A stretch of 64,000 nt of DNA from Desulfuromonas sp. (GCA_002869685.1 PKUE01000161.1:56711-120710), one strand, 5' to 3'; positions 1 through 10,362 are shown, counted from the stretch's first letter. The notes: generated from the sequence alone by a model not told the origin. Numbers and translations are program-made.

Positions 1-24
1 TTTGAAATGGGAAGGTAGCGAGTC

Positions 25-1512
25 ATGAACATTCTGTTTGCAACCTCGGAGATGTATCCGTTGATCAAAACAGGTGGATTGGCCGATGTCAGTGCCGGGT
101 TGCCAGCAGCGCTGGGTGCGTTGCAACAAGATGTCAGGGTGGTGTTGCCGGCATATCGTGATGTGCTGGAAACCGTGGGTGCTGTCACCGAACTGGGTTC
201 CTTCTGGGTGAACGGCTGCGGTGGGTCGCGGCGCGTTAAGGTGTTGTGTGCCGACGAGTCACCACTTGAAACGACGGTATGGCTGCTGGCGGTGGATGAT
301 CTGTTCAATCGCCCCGGTAACCCCTATTTGAACGCGGACGGCGAAGACTGGTGGGACAATGGTGAACGGTTCGGCCTGTTCAGTCGTGCGGTGGTGGAAC
401 TGGCGATGGATCGTGGCGGGCTGCGCTGGCAGCCTGATGTTGTGCACTGCCATGATTGGCAGACCGGGTTGGTGCCTGCTCTACTCAGCCTCGAAACGCC
501 CCGCCCGCGTACGGTTTTTACCATCCACAATCTCTCTTATCTTGGCCGTTTTCCCTATGCCCTGTTCGAGGGTTTGGGGCTGCCCTCCGCGTGGTGGCAT
601 TATGAAAAACTGGAGTTTTACGACACTCTGGCCATGCTTAAAGGGGGAATTGTCTTTGCGGATCAGGTGACCACGGTCAGCCCGAGTTATGCAGAGGAAA
701 TCTGCCAGCCCGACCATGGCCTCGGTTTGCACGGTGCCCTGGAACTGTGCCGCAATGAAGGACGCCTGACCGGTATTATCAATGGCATGGATACCGCAGT
801 GTGGAACCCGGCCAAAGATCCCTACCTGCCGTTTCGTTACAGTGTACAACGGGGGCGGGTTGCCGAGAAAAAACGCAATAAACAGGCATTGCTTGACCAA
901 CTGGCCGGCAGTGTCGCCAGTGATGCCGTGGAACAGCCCTTGTGCGGTTTTGTCGGTCGCCTGGTGGAACAAAAAGGGATTGATCTGATCACCGCCGCGC
1001 TGCCGCAACTGCTCGAATCGTCCACGGCCTGTTTTGTCTTTATCGGTACCGGGCAAAGCCATTACGAGCAGCAGTTGCGGGACCTGGCTCAGCGTCACCC
1101 CCGGCGGGTGTTCGTGTATATCGGCTATTCCGAAGCTCTGGCACATGTGCTTGAAGCCGGATGTGATCTGTTTTTGATGCCATCCCGATTTGAACCCTGT
1201 GGACTCAACCAGATGTACAGTCTGGCGTATGGAACCCCACCGGTGGTTCACGCCACCGGCGGATTAAAAGATACGGTGGTCGATGTGACCGAAGATAGCT
1301 TGAAAACAGGGCGGGCAACCGGTTTTGTTTTCAGTGATGCGACGGTAGAAGACTTTCTCGCCGCCGCGCAGCGCGCTCTGGCTTTGTTTGCTCGACCGCG
1401 CAGCTGGCAGCAATTACAGAAGAACGGCATGGAACAGGATTTCAGCTGGACGCTTAGCGCCGGGCGCTATCTTGACCTGTATCGTTCGGGAGGGAATGAT
1501 GGTGATTCCTGA
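25..1512 (+). CDS. glgA: Glycogen synthase (ADP-glucose type, GT5)
   Basis: This 495-residue protein transfers glucose from ADP-glucose to the growing alpha-1,4-glucan chain in the cytoplasm. The N-terminus carries the family's nucleotide-sugar loop KTGGLADV (residues 15-22). The C-terminal GT-B half has the conserved LMPSRFEPCGLNQMYSLAYG segment and a following glycine-rich loop. The length is normal for bacterial GlgA. The ATG start follows GGAAGG by about nine bases. The end overlaps the glgP start by 17 bases, so the two are probably translationally coupled. Only 24 bases lie upstream in the window, so the promoter is not visible. The identification is firm from the motifs and the glgP neighbour. 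Confidence 0.96.
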   Translation: MNILFATSEMYPLIKTGGLADVSAGLPAALGALQQDVRVVLPAYRDVLETVGAVTELGSFWVNGCGGSRRVKVLCADESPLETTVWLLAVDDLFNRPGNPYLNADGEDWWDNGERFGLFSRAVVELAMDRGGLRWQPDVVHCHDWQTGLVPALLSLETPRPRTVFTIHNLSYLGRFPYALFEGLGLPSAWWHYEKLEFYDTLAMLKGGIVFADQVTTVSPSYAEEICQPDHGLGLHGALELCRNEGRLTGIINGMDTAVWNPAKDPYLPFRYSVQRGRVAEKKRNKQALLDQLAGSVASDAVEQPLCGFVGRLVEQKGIDLITAALPQLLESSTACFVFIGTGQSHYEQQLRDLAQRHPRRVFVYIGYSEALAHVLEAGCDLFLMPSRFEPCGLNQMYSLAYGTPPVVHATGGLKDTVVDVTEDSLKTGRATGFVFSDATVEDFLAAAQRALALFARPRSWQQLQKNGMEQDFSWTLSAGRYLDLYRSGGNDGDS

Positions 1513-4012
1513 TTTTGAGCGGGAGACAGAAAAAGTCGTCCGTAAAGCCCTGCGTTGTCTGGGCAATGATGATGAAAGTCTGGAAGCGAGCTTCCTGCAC
1601 TATCTCTACAACACCTTTGGTCGGCATCTGCAATCGCCCCACTATTACCTGTTCAAGGCGTTGTCCTACAGTGTTCGCGATCGGTTAATGACCCGTTGGC
1701 GCGATACCTGGCTGTCCCATTATCAGGCGGGCACCAAAAAAGCCTATTACCTGTCGATGGAATTTCTCATCGGTCGGTCCTTGCTGAATAATTTGCTCAG
1801 TCTTGATATTGAAGATCCGATCCGGCGGGTGCTGGAACAATTGGGGATGAGTCTGGAGGAGGTGGAGCAGGCGGAACGTGATGCCGGGCTTGGCAATGGC
1901 GGTCTTGGCCGTTTGGCAGCTTGCTTCATGGACAGTTGCGCCACCCTGCAGTTGCCGGTGATGGGCTACGGTCTGCGCTATAAATATGGCATGTTCCGTC
2001 AGCGCATTCAGAACGGTTATCAGATGGAGGACCCTGATCCGTGGCTGCGCCATGGTGAGTATCCCTGGGAAGTTCAACGGGCTGACTATACCTGCGTGAT
2101 TCCGTTTGGTGGCAGTACCCGGATGTACAAGGAACCCCACAGTGGCCAGTTGATTGTCCACTGGGATCATGACGAAGAGGTGCTGGCTGTTCCTTATGAC
2201 GTGCCGATCGCCGGCTACAAGAATCAGACGGTCAATACGCTGCGGTTGTGGTCAGCGGCTTCCGCCGAAGACTTCAACCTGTCGGAGTTCAATGCCGGGT
2301 CCTATTTCGAAGCCGTGGCAGAGAAGAATGATGCCGAGAGCATCACCATGGTGTTGTATCCCAATGATGCCAATGAAAACGGTAAGGAGTTGCGCCTGCG
2401 TCAGCAGTACTTCCTGGTGTCAGCCAGTCTGCAGGACATTCTTAAACACTGGCGGCGCAACCATGGCAGTGATTTCTCCACCTTTCACGACAACAATGTC
2501 TTTCAACTTAACGATACCCATCCCAGTCTGGCCGTTGCCGAATTGATGCGCCTTTTGGTGGATGAAGAACGGCTGGAATGGATCGAAGCCTGGGGGATCG
2601 TGACTCGCACCATGGCCTACACCAACCACACCCTGTTGCCCGAGGCGCTGGAAACATGGTCGGTGCAATTGCTCAGACGGCTGCTGCCGCGCCATCTGGA
2701 GATTATCTACGAGATTAACAGCCGTTTCTTGACCGAAGTGTCGATGAAATGGCCCGGCGATGAACAGCGGTTGCAGCGGATGTCGCTCATCGATGGCCAT
2801 GATCGGGTGCGTATGGCCCATCTGGCTTTGGTGGGCAGTTTCTCCGTTAATGGCGTGGCCGAGCTCCACTCGCGGCTGCTCAAGGAAGGGTTGTTCCACG
2901 ATTTTTATGAATTGTGGCCGGGTAAGTTCAACAATAAAACCAACGGGGTAACGCCGCGACGCTGGTTGGCCTGCGCCAACCCGGAATTGCGTGAAATGTT
3001 GTTGGAACTTATCGGCGATAGCTGGTTGACCGATCTGTCGCAATTGGCGCGCCTCAAGGAGTTCATTGACGATGAATCCTTCTGTGAGCGTTGGCGGGAG
3101 GTGAGGCGGCACAATAAACAGCGGTTGGCGGTACTGATTAAACAACGCACCGGCATTGTGGTGAACCCGGAGGCCATGTTTGATGTTCAGGTGAAACGGA
3201 TCCACGAATACAAACGCCAGCTGCTCAACGTATTACATATCATTCACCTGTATGCCCGGCTCAAGTTCGAACGGCCCACGGAGTGGACCAACCGCTGTGT
3301 CGTTATTGGCGGCAAGGCGGCACCTGGATATGCCATGGCGAAAAAGATCATTAAACTGATCCATAATGTCGCCAACGTGATCAACAACGATCCTGAAATC
3401 GGCGACCGTCTGAAACTGGCCTTTGTGCCCGATTACAATGTTTCAGCTATGGAGGTGATCTGCGCGGGCACCGATCTGTCCGAGCAGATTTCTACCGCAG
3501 GTAAGGAAGCCTCGGGAACCGGCAACATGAAATTCATGATGAACGGTGCCATTACCATTGGCACACTTGACGGTGCCAACGTTGAGATTCGCGACGCGGT
3601 GGGGGCGGACAATTTCTTCTTGTTTGGCCTCCACGCGGAAGAGGTGGAACAGCGCCGCTCCTCCTATCGGCCGGCAGCAGTGATTGCCGGAGACGATGAT
3701 CTGAAACGGGTGATGGAGCTGCTCCGTTCCGGGCATTTCAATCGTTTTGAACGGGGCATCTTTGACGATGTCATCGCTTCGCTGACCAGCCCCTATGACC
3801 CCTGGATGACTCTGGCTGATTTTCGCAGTTATGTTGACTGTCAGAATCAGGTCGCCGAACTGTTCCGGGATCAGGCTGCCTGGACACGCATGAGTGTCAT
3901 CAATTCCGCCTGTAGCGGCCGGTTCTCAACGGATCGCACCATGCAGGAATACAATCATGATATCTGGCAATTAAGTCCGGTGGTGGTTGAATCGACGCCG
4001 GACCCCACTTAA
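1496..4012 (+). CDS. glgP: Glycogen/starch/alpha-glucan phosphorylase (GT35)
   Basis: An 838-residue phosphorylase that releases glucose-1-phosphate from alpha-1,4-glucans with a pyridoxal-phosphate cofactor. The PLP-binding signature EASGTGNMKFMMNG is present, with the Schiff-base lysine near residue 679. NDTHPSLAVAELMRLL and NKTNGVTPRRWL are further family blocks. The reading frame is open from 1388, but I place the start at the ATG at 1496, where GGGAGG sits just upstream and the protein begins MMVIPDFE. This gives the usual 820-840 residue length. It overlaps glgA and precedes a phosphohexomutase, which suggests one operon for glycogen synthesis and breakdown. Confidence 0.96.
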   Translation: MMVIPDFERETEKVVRKALRCLGNDDESLEASFLHYLYNTFGRHLQSPHYYLFKALSYSVRDRLMTRWRDTWLSHYQAGTKKAYYLSMEFLIGRSLLNNLLSLDIEDPIRRVLEQLGMSLEEVEQAERDAGLGNGGLGRLAACFMDSCATLQLPVMGYGLRYKYGMFRQRIQNGYQMEDPDPWLRHGEYPWEVQRADYTCVIPFGGSTRMYKEPHSGQLIVHWDHDEEVLAVPYDVPIAGYKNQTVNTLRLWSAASAEDFNLSEFNAGSYFEAVAEKNDAESITMVLYPNDANENGKELRLRQQYFLVSASLQDILKHWRRNHGSDFSTFHDNNVFQLNDTHPSLAVAELMRLLVDEERLEWIEAWGIVTRTMAYTNHTLLPEALETWSVQLLRRLLPRHLEIIYEINSRFLTEVSMKWPGDEQRLQRMSLIDGHDRVRMAHLALVGSFSVNGVAELHSRLLKEGLFHDFYELWPGKFNNKTNGVTPRRWLACANPELREMLLELIGDSWLTDLSQLARLKEFIDDESFCERWREVRRHNKQRLAVLIKQRTGIVVNPEAMFDVQVKRIHEYKRQLLNVLHIIHLYARLKFERPTEWTNRCVVIGGKAAPGYAMAKKIIKLIHNVANVINNDPEIGDRLKLAFVPDYNVSAMEVICAGTDLSEQISTAGKEASGTGNMKFMMNGAITIGTLDGANVEIRDAVGADNFFLFGLHAEEVEQRRSSYRPAAVIAGDDDLKRVMELLRSGHFNRFERGIFDDVIASLTSPYDPWMTLADFRSYVDCQNQVAELFRDQAAWTRMSVINSACSGRFSTDRTMQEYNHDIWQLSPVVVESTPDPT

Positions 4013-4047
4013 TACACTAACCCACAGTCTGTGAAAGGTTTCAATGC

Positions 4048-5397
4048 ATGGAACTGACCTGTTTTAAAGCGTATGACATCCGCGGGCGGCTGCCCGATGA
4101 ATTGAACGAAGAGATTGCCTATCGGATTGGCCGTGCTTATGCTGAATTTCTCAAGCCGGGTAAAGTGGTTGTCGGTCGCGATGTCCGGCTGTCGAGCGCC
4201 TCGTTGTGCGCCGCCCTGGCGAATGGTTTGACCGATTCCGGTGTTGATGTTTTCGATATCGGACTGTGTGGCACCGAAGAGGTGTACTTTGCCACGTTCA
4301 GTGAAAAAATGGATGGTGGCATTATGGTCACTGCCAGCCATAATCCCATGGATTTCAACGGGATGAAGCTGGTGCGGGAAGAATCCCGTCCCATCAGCAG
4401 CGACACCGGACTTAAAGAGATCCAGCAGATGGTCGCGGCAAACCGCTTTGCGGAACCGGCACGCAAGGGACGGGTTCAGCTTCTCGATGTGACCAGTGAG
4501 TACATTGATCACCTGCTCAGTTACGTCGATGTGGCGGCGATGCAGCCGTTGAAAGTGGTCGTCAACGCCGGGAACGGTTGTGCCGGGCCGACCATCGACC
4601 TGTTGGAAAAACACCTGCCGTTCCATTTTGTCAAAATCAATCACACCCCGGACGGAAACTTTCCCAACGGCATCCCCAACCCCATTTTGCCGGAAAACCG
4701 TTCGGCGACGGTTAACGCCATTAAAGAACATGATGCGGATGTCGGAATTGCCTGGGATGGCGACTTTGATCGCTGCTTCTTCTTTGACGAAACGGGGCGC
4801 TTCATTGAAGGTTATTACCTGGTCGGATTACTTGGCCTAGCCTTATTGCAGAGCCATCCCGGTGCAAAAATCATTCACGACCCGCGTCTGGTCTGGAACA
4901 CCGTGGATATGATCAACGAAGCGGGGGGCCAAGCGGTGCAGTGCAAATCCGGCCACGCCTTTATCAAGGAGCGGATGCGCCAGGAAGATGCCATTTATGG
5001 CGGCGAAATGAGCGCTCACCACTATTTTAAGGACTTCTCCTACTGTGACAGCGGCATGATTCCGTGGCTGCTGGTGTTGGAGATTATGGGCCGAACCGGC
5101 AATGCCCTCTCCAGCCTGGTTGGTCAGCGGATTGAACTTTTTCCGGCCAGTGGTGAGATCAACCGCCATGTCGAAGACGCTCCGGCATCAATTGAGCGGG
5201 TGCGAGCACATTACAGCCCCGATGCGGTGAGCGAAGATTTTACCGATGGCGTCAGTGTTGAATTTGAGCAATGGCGGTTCAATTTGCGCATGTCCAACAC
5301 CGAGCCGGTGGTGCGACTCAATGTTGAGTCTCGCGGTGATCAGGCGTTGATGGAACAGAAAACTGCTGAAATTCTGGAGCTGCTCGGCGGCCATTGA
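4048..5397 (+). CDS. Phosphomannomutase/phosphoglucomutase
   Basis: A 449-residue alpha-D-phosphohexomutase that interconverts hexose 1- and 6-phosphates. All four family motifs are visible. The phosphoserine loop TASHNP has Ser97. The metal-binding loop is DGDFDR. The sugar-specificity loop is GEMSAHHYF, where GEMSAHH is typical of the ManB/CpsG/AlgC type that accepts both mannose and glucose phosphates. The phosphate-binding loop is [12 protein letters not shown]. Its position behind glgP suggests it feeds glucose-1-phosphate into glycolysis or back to ADP-glucose. Sequence alone does not settle whether mannose or glucose is the main substrate, so I leave the symbol (manB, cpsG or pgm) open. 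GAAAGG precedes the start. Confidence 0.93.
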   Translation: MELTCFKAYDIRGRLPDELNEEIAYRIGRAYAEFLKPGKVVVGRDVRLSSASLCAALANGLTDSGVDVFDIGLCGTEEVYFATFSEKMDGGIMVTASHNPMDFNGMKLVREESRPISSDTGLKEIQQMVAANRFAEPARKGRVQLLDVTSEYIDHLLSYVDVAAMQPLKVVVNAGNGCAGPTIDLLEKHLPFHFVKINHTPDGNFPNGIPNPILPENRSATVNAIKEHDADVGIAWDGDFDRCFFFDETGRFIEGYYLVGLLGLALLQSHPGAKIIHDPRLVWNTVDMINEAGGQAVQCKSGHAFIKERMRQEDAIYGGEMSAHHYFKDFSYCDSGMIPWLLVLEIMGRTGNALSSLVGQRIELFPASGEINRHVEDAPASIERVRAHYSPDAVSEDFTDGVSVEFEQWRFNLRMSNTEPVVRLNVESRGDQALMEQKTAEILELLGGH

Positions 5398-5429
5398 TGT
5401 GCTGAGTCGGCTAAGACAGGAGGGAATTG

Positions 5430-5906
5430 ATGAAAAAGACAATCGTCTGGGCGTTGTGCGCTGTACTGCTGCTGATCGCCGGTCCGGGGTACGCGAGTTT
5501 AAACGATTTCATGGCCGATGTGAATGTGAGGGCGCGCGCCGATCTGCGTGATTTTTCGGTTCGCTTGAGTAGCCATTTTGGCGTGCCGGTACCGGATGTC
5601 AATGTGCTGCTTGGCAAGGTGTCGGCACCTGCCGATGCCTTCATGTGTCTGCAGCTTTCACGCATGAGCCGCCAGCCGGTTTCCCAGGTGATGCAACGGT
5701 ATTATTACCGCCACAATAAAGGCTGGGGGCAGCTGGCTCAGGAATTGGGGATCAAGCCGGGCTCCGCCGAGTTTAAACAACTCAAACAGGGCGATTACAC
5801 CCTCTATGGAGCGGGCGTGGGCAAAGGAGTCTCCCAAGGGAAGAGTAACAGCAATAGTAATGGCAAGGGGCAGGGGAAAAATAAAGGCAACAAGAAAAAC
5901 AAATAA
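5430..5906 (+). CDS. Small exported basic protein of unknown function
   Basis: A 158-residue protein that I do not recognise. It starts at the ATG at 5430 behind a strong AGGAGGG. Residues 1-22 form a signal peptide (MKKT, a hydrophobic core, then cleavage near YAS). The middle is a soluble region with a predicted helical part around the motif SRMSRQPVSQVM and a conserved-looking GWGQLAQELGIKPGS segment. The last 30 residues are a low-complexity tail of Gly, Lys, Asn and Ser (GKGQGKNKGNKKNK), which would be strongly positive in the periplasm. It lies 32 bases after the mutase and 122 bases before a lipoprotein. A role in binding nucleic acid or an anionic polymer is possible, but nothing proves it. 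Confidence 0.75.
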   Translation: MKKTIVWALCAVLLLIAGPGYASLNDFMADVNVRARADLRDFSVRLSSHFGVPVPDVNVLLGKVSAPADAFMCLQLSRMSRQPVSQVMQRYYYRHNKGWGQLAQELGIKPGSAEFKQLKQGDYTLYGAGVGKGVSQGKSNSNSNGKGQGKNKGNKKNK

Positions 5907-6028
5907 CCGCCATCGTCCCGGCACCGATTCTTTACCGATTTCTGACACCGCCTGAGCCAAACTCTAACATCAAATTCCCACAGTAGCGTAGTCACTGATC
6001 CTGTCCAAACTTTAAGGAGAACGAACCT

Positions 6029-6583
6029 ATGCTTACTCGGATTTTGATTGTCTGCAGTGTCCTGCTCAGCCTCGTTGGCTGTGTCTCTCAGCCGTCGGCT
6101 CAAACAGCAACAGCCGCTGACGAGCGTCCGGTGGAACTCAACGTCGCGAGCTCCGACATGTCGGTTTATCGTTACAATGGTCGCCTTTATGTCATTGGTG
6201 ATGAGGCCACCAAGGCTTCTTTTGTTGCGCACAAACACCTGCCTTACACCCAGACCACTCTTGGTGGTGGGCCGAATGGCGAGACGGTGATCTACGAAGT
6301 CAAAAAGAAGGATGCCGCCTACACTGAAAATCTGGTGCAGGAGTTCAATGACATCGCCTGGATGCTGGAAAGCAACGACACCTTTACCGCCTGGAAATAC
6401 CAGGGGCGTATTTTCGTGATCGGCGATGCGACCATGAACGAGAAATTTTCCTCCCATAAACATCTCCCTTACACCAAGACGCTTCTGGGCGCCGGTCCCC
6501 ACGGTGAGACGGTGATTTTTCAGGTCGATAAAAAGAACCCTGAACTTGCCGCCACTCTGGAACAGGCTTATCTGAACCGTTAA
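6029..6583 (+). CDS. Lipoprotein with two tandem copies of a small domain
   Basis: A 184-residue predicted lipoprotein with the lipobox LVGC (Cys18). The mature part is two tandem copies of a domain of about 60 residues. Copy one (about 46-105) contains YRYNGRLYVIGDEAT, then FVAHKHLPYTQTTLGGGPNGETVIYEV. Copy two (about 115-175) contains WKYQGRIFVIGDATM, then FSSHKHLPYTKTLLGAGPHGETVIFQV. The HKHLPYT and GP.GETVI blocks are nearly identical, so this is a clear internal duplication. TAAGGAGA lies upstream of the ATG and a strong terminator follows. I know no function. The conserved HKH could bind metal, but that is a guess. Confidence 0.85.
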   Translation: MLTRILIVCSVLLSLVGCVSQPSAQTATAADERPVELNVASSDMSVYRYNGRLYVIGDEATKASFVAHKHLPYTQTTLGGGPNGETVIYEVKKKDAAYTENLVQEFNDIAWMLESNDTFTAWKYQGRIFVIGDATMNEKFSSHKHLPYTKTLLGAGPHGETVIFQVDKKNPELAATLEQAYLNR

Positions 6584-6607
6584 ACCTCAGTGTCCTACCC
6601 TGCAATT

Positions 6608-6639
6608 GCCAACCGGTCTCCCACCGGTTGGCTTTTTTT
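6608..6639 (+). terminator. Rho-independent terminator after the lipoprotein gene
   Basis: A perfect 10-bp stem (GCCAACCGGT at 6608-6617 with ACCGGTTGGC at 6623-6632) has a five-base loop and is followed by seven T residues. It closes the transcription unit of the small exported proteins. Confidence 0.93.
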
Positions 6640-6768
6640 GTGGTCTTTTCCAAGGATAATCACGTTAAAACGGATACAAGTTAGCGATTTATTTGTTAGT
6701 ATTTCAACGTGCCATCCGTTTACAGCAAATCATGACCGTAATGCCTTTTCGACATATCAGGAGGGACC

Positions 6769-8169
6769 ATGACCACATTTCGTCAGGAGACTGATTCCAT
6801 GGGAGCCATTGATGTGGCTTCCGATCGTTATTGGGGGGCTCAGACCCAGCGCTCCATTGGCAACTTTCCCATCGGGGTCAGCCGCTTTCAGTGGCAACGC
6901 CCGGTCATCAAAGCGTTGGGGATTCTGAAAAAATCTGCTGCCCAGGCCAATGCTGAACTGGGTGAGTTGCCCGAAGAGCTGGCAAAACTGATCTGCACGG
7001 CCGCCGACGAAGTGATCGCCGGTCAACTCGACGATCACTTTCCGCTGGTGGTTTTCCAGACTGGTTCCGGGACCCAGTCCAACATGAACGCCAACGAGGT
7101 GATCTCCAATCGCGCGATTGCTTTAGCGGGTGGGACCCTTGGCAGCAAAGATCCGGTGCATCCCAACGATCACGTTAACCGTGGACAATCGTCCAACGAT
7201 ACCTTTCCTACCGCCATGCATATTGCCGTTGTTGACCAGTTGGAGCGGGAACTGTTTCCCGCCGTGACCCAGCTGCGCGATACGCTGGCCGCCAAGGCGG
7301 CAGCGTTTGAGGCGATCGTTAAAGTGGGGCGGACCCATCTGCAGGATGCCACCCCGATCACTCTCGGTCAGGAGATCAGTGCCTGGGTGGCACAGATCGA
7401 TTTCGGTCTTTGCGCCATTCGCGCCAGTCTTGACGGCTTGTATGATCTGGCCATTGGCGGGACTGCCGTTGGTACCGGCCTCAATGCCCATCCGCAGTTT
7501 GGTGATAAAACCGCAGCCTATATTGCCGCGGAAAGTGGCTATCCGTTCCGCAGCGCGGACAATAAATTTTTTGCGCTGTCCGCTCATGATGCCCTGGTGC
7601 ACACCTCGGCTGCATTACGTACCCTGGCGGGTGGTTTGATGAAGATGGCTAACGATGTCCGCTGGCTGGCCAGTGGCCCGCGCTGTGGCATTGGAGAACT
7701 GCTTATCCCTGAAAACGAACCCGGTTCATCTATCATGCCGGGCAAAGTCAACCCCACTCAGTGTGAAGCTATGACCATGGTGTGCACCCAGGTGTTCGGT
7801 AATGATGCGGCAGTGGCTTTTGCGGGCAGCCAGGGCAATTTTCAGCTCAATGTTTACAAGCCGGTGATGGTGCACAATGTGTTGGAAAGCACGGAATTGT
7901 TGGCCGATGCCTGCCGCGCCTTCAATGATCACTGTGCCGTGGGCATTGAGCCCCAGCAGGAAAAAATCAGCGAAAACCTCAACAAAAATCTGATGCTGGT
8001 TACCGCGCTTAACCGCCATATCGGTTACGACAAGGCGGCAAAAATTGCCAAGAAAGCTCACCACGAAGGGCTGACCTTGCGTGAATCCGCTCTTGCCCTG
8101 GGATATGTGACGGATGAACAGTTTGACCAATGGATTATTCCTCTGGATATGACCGACAATCGTCGCTAA
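6769..8169 (+). CDS. fumC: Class II fumarate hydratase
   Basis: A 466-residue enzyme that interconverts fumarate and L-malate in the TCA cycle. The superfamily signature [13 protein letters not shown] (around residue 317) holds the flexible catalytic-serine loop. The other conserved blocks are [23 protein letters not shown] and [12 protein letters not shown]. The N-terminus [12 protein letters not shown] and the length fit class II fumarase better than aspartase, which normally has a different loop around this position. The start follows CAGGAGGG by about six bases. The ZIP transporter gene starts nine bases after the stop, so the two are likely co-transcribed. Class II fumarases need no iron-sulfur cluster. 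Confidence 0.95.
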   Translation: MTTFRQETDSMGAIDVASDRYWGAQTQRSIGNFPIGVSRFQWQRPVIKALGILKKSAAQANAELGELPEELAKLICTAADEVIAGQLDDHFPLVVFQTGSGTQSNMNANEVISNRAIALAGGTLGSKDPVHPNDHVNRGQSSNDTFPTAMHIAVVDQLERELFPAVTQLRDTLAAKAAAFEAIVKVGRTHLQDATPITLGQEISAWVAQIDFGLCAIRASLDGLYDLAIGGTAVGTGLNAHPQFGDKTAAYIAAESGYPFRSADNKFFALSAHDALVHTSAALRTLAGGLMKMANDVRWLASGPRCGIGELLIPENEPGSSIMPGKVNPTQCEAMTMVCTQVFGNDAAVAFAGSQGNFQLNVYKPVMVHNVLESTELLADACRAFNDHCAVGIEPQQEKISENLNKNLMLVTALNRHIGYDKAAKIAKKAHHEGLTLRESALALGYVTDEQFDQWIIPLDMTDNRR

Positions 8170-8178
8170 GGAGTCGCT

Positions 8179-8991
8179 ATGTTCGACTGGTTTTTAACGC
8201 TTACTCCGGTGATGCAGGCTTTTGTAGCCACGTTATTCACCTGGTTTATGACTGCCCTCGGCGCCAGCGTGGTGATTTTTTTCAAAACCATCAATCGCAA
8301 GCTGCTTGATGGTATGCTCGGTGCGGCCGCCGGTGTCATGATTGCTGCCAGTTTTTGGTCGTTGCTGTCTCCGGCGATTGAAATGACCGAGAACAACGGC
8401 GGAACCCCCTGGGTTCCGGCCACGGTTGGTTTTCTTTCCGGTGGCGCTTTTTTGTGGCTGGTCGATAAAATCCTGCCCCATTTGCATTCCGGCTTTCCCA
8501 TGGCTGATGCTGAGGGGATCAAAACCAGTTGGCAGCGCAGTACTTTGCTCTGCCTGGCGATTACGCTGCATAATATTCCCGAAGGGCTGGCCGTTGGGGT
8601 GGCCTTCGGCGCGTTGGCTGCAGATCTTCCCTCTGCCTCTCTTGCGGGAGCAATCGCTCTGGCCATCGGTATCGGTATCCAAAATTTTCCCGAAGGATCG
8701 GCGGTGTCGGTTCCATTGCGCCGTGAAGGGATGTCTCGGGCTAAAAGTTTCTGGTACGGACAGCTTTCCGGCATGGTCGAACCTGTTGCCGGTGTGCTTG
8801 GTGCGTTTGCCGTCGTGTGGATGGAGCCTCTGCTACCCTATGCGTTGTCTTTTGCCGCCGGAGCAATGATCTATGTCGTGGTGGAAGAAGTTATCCCCGA
8901 ATCGCAACTGGCGCGTAATACCGATCTGGCAACGGTTGGGGCGATGTGCGGTTTTGCCATTATGATGACACTGGACGTGGCGCTGGGCTAA
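8179..8991 (+). CDS. ZIP family divalent metal transporter
   Basis: A 270-residue inner-membrane protein with about eight hydrophobic segments. It carries the two ZIP metal-site motifs, HNIPEG (in TM4, about residues 131-136) and the variant NFPEG (in TM5, about 169-173), plus EEVIPE in a later helix. This set matches the GufA-like branch of ZIP proteins, which take up zinc and sometimes iron or manganese. AAGGAG lies upstream of the ATG, only nine bases after fumC. The N-terminal cytoplasmic segment is short, so there is no obvious regulatory tail. The transported metal cannot be read from sequence. Confidence 0.92.
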   Translation: MFDWFLTLTPVMQAFVATLFTWFMTALGASVVIFFKTINRKLLDGMLGAAAGVMIAASFWSLLSPAIEMTENNGGTPWVPATVGFLSGGAFLWLVDKILPHLHSGFPMADAEGIKTSWQRSTLLCLAITLHNIPEGLAVGVAFGALAADLPSASLAGAIALAIGIGIQNFPEGSAVSVPLRREGMSRAKSFWYGQLSGMVEPVAGVLGAFAVVWMEPLLPYALSFAAGAMIYVVVEEVIPESQLARNTDLATVGAMCGFAIMMTLDVALG

Positions 8992-9069
8992 TCCGATATT
9001 TTTTTAAGCGACAAAGGCTCCATTATGTTGGGGCTCTTGTCGTCTCTGCAGACCGCGAACTTACCCTGC

Positions 9070-10362
9070 TCAGGAGGGTCGCTGACCTGTTTTGGCGGGA
9101 AACAGTTCTTTATAACTCAGGCGTTCATCCCGTTCCTGGCCGGAGGCAATGCGGAAGCAGCCCTCTATATGGTGTTGGATATGGTCGACGATCTGCTGGT
9201 CCAGTTTGCCATAGCGTGCCATGTCAATCAGAATGCCCAGGGCTTCTTCCTGACTCATCCCCTGGCGATAGGGGCGATCCTGAACCAGGGCCTGGAAAAC
9301 ATCGGCAACGGCAATGATGCGGGCTTCAGTAGACAGCTGGGTGGCCGCTGGGTGGAATGGATAGCCGACACCGTTGAGGCCCTCATGGTGGTAAGCGGCC
9401 CATTCTGCCACTTCGCCTAATCCCTTGATGTGTCGCAGGATCTCATACGTTTCATAACTGTGCTGGTTCATGATTGAGCGCTCCACTGCTGTCAGCGGAG
9501 CGGGTTTGGCAAGGATGTTGTCCGGTGTGTGCAGTTTCCCCAGGTCGTGCAGCAGCCCGGCGATTTCGATTTTTTCACATTGGCGCTCTGACAGGCCGAA
9601 TGTTCTGCCGATATAAGCGGCCAGACTGGCAACGAGCACCGAATGCTCGGCAGTAAACGGGCTCTTCTGATCGACAATGTACGACATGATCAACGAAAGT
9701 TGCCGAAGCTGATCCAGGGTTAATGGTGAATTGCTCTCAACTTGGCCCATATTCCAGACATAACGGCTGACGTGGCGGTCTTCCAATGAAATCCAGAATG
9801 CTTCCGATTTTTCCACTGTGTTAAACGCATCGACCAGATCCATGTCAAAATAGCTACCACCATAGGTATTGATTGAGCGGGAAATCTCTTCTCGTGCCAG
9901 CAGAATGTCCTTTTCGTAATGGGACGCCGCCATCACATCGATACGATCACTCAGAAAAATCAGGTTGGCCATGCGGCCATCGCGTCGGCTGATATTGGTG
10001 TCCATTAACTGCCGCCATGGCGTGTGATGGTAGTAGATCGGCGTGGCAAAAGCGGCGAGGGGGGCAAAGTTTTTCAGCAGGTTCCAGCCGATTTCACAGT
10101 GGATGTTGGCATCGGTCCAGTCAAAATGATTGACCAGATTGGAGTGCATCTGCTCGGTGGAAACGCCGCAGTCGTGAATCAGGCCGAGATCGAAAACAAA
10201 CTGGATATCTTCGTCGCTGAAGCCAAGCTGATAGCCGAGCTGGCTGGCAATATAGCCCACCCGTTTGCCGTGGTTGACATCGTTCATGCCGACAAATGAG
10301 ACGGCGGTCTCAATGGCCAGAATCATCTGGCGCAGATCAATGGTCAGGTCACCGTGAGCCAT
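9070..10362 (-). CDS. Tandem HD-domain protein with C-terminal HD-GYP
   Basis: A 430-residue cytoplasmic protein with two HD-type phosphohydrolase halves. The N-terminal half (about 25-200) has HGKRV, then LGLIHDCGVS, then YYHHTPW. It keeps several potential metal ligands but lacks a GYP block. The C-terminal half (about 235-400) has HSVLVA, then LLHDLGKLHTPD, then HHEGLNGVGYP, a good HD-GYP signature. HD-GYP proteins usually hydrolyse c-di-GMP, and some act on other cyclic dinucleotides. No receiver, PAS or membrane segment is present, so the first HD half may serve as the regulatory or partner module. The gene is divergent from the glycosyltransferase-like gene and convergent with the ZIP gene. 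Confidence 0.9.
   Translation of the reverse strand: MAHGDLTIDLRQMILAIETAVSFVGMNDVNHGKRVGYIASQLGYQLGFSDEDIQFVFDLGLIHDCGVSTEQMHSNLVNHFDWTDANIHCEIGWNLLKNFAPLAAFATPIYYHHTPWRQLMDTNISRRDGRMANLIFLSDRIDVMAASHYEKDILLAREEISRSINTYGGSYFDMDLVDAFNTVEKSEAFWISLEDRHVSRYVWNMGQVESNSPLTLDQLRQLSLIMSYIVDQKSPFTAEHSVLVASLAAYIGRTFGLSERQCEKIEIAGLLHDLGKLHTPDNILAKPAPLTAVERSIMNQHSYETYEILRHIKGLGEVAEWAAYHHEGLNGVGYPFHPAATQLSTEARIIAVADVFQALVQDRPYRQGMSQEEALGILIDMARYGKLDQQIVDHIQHHIEGCFRIASGQERDERLSYKELFPAKTGQRPS

Noticed and set aside
481-1251. Minus-strand open frame of 256 codons opposite glgA
   Set aside because: glgA is clearly real on the plus strand; this frame has no separate support.
1388-1495. Upstream extension of the glgP frame by 36 codons
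   Set aside because: The extension lies inside glgA, has no ribosome-binding site and would add a segment not found in phosphorylases; the ATG at 1496 has GGGAGG.
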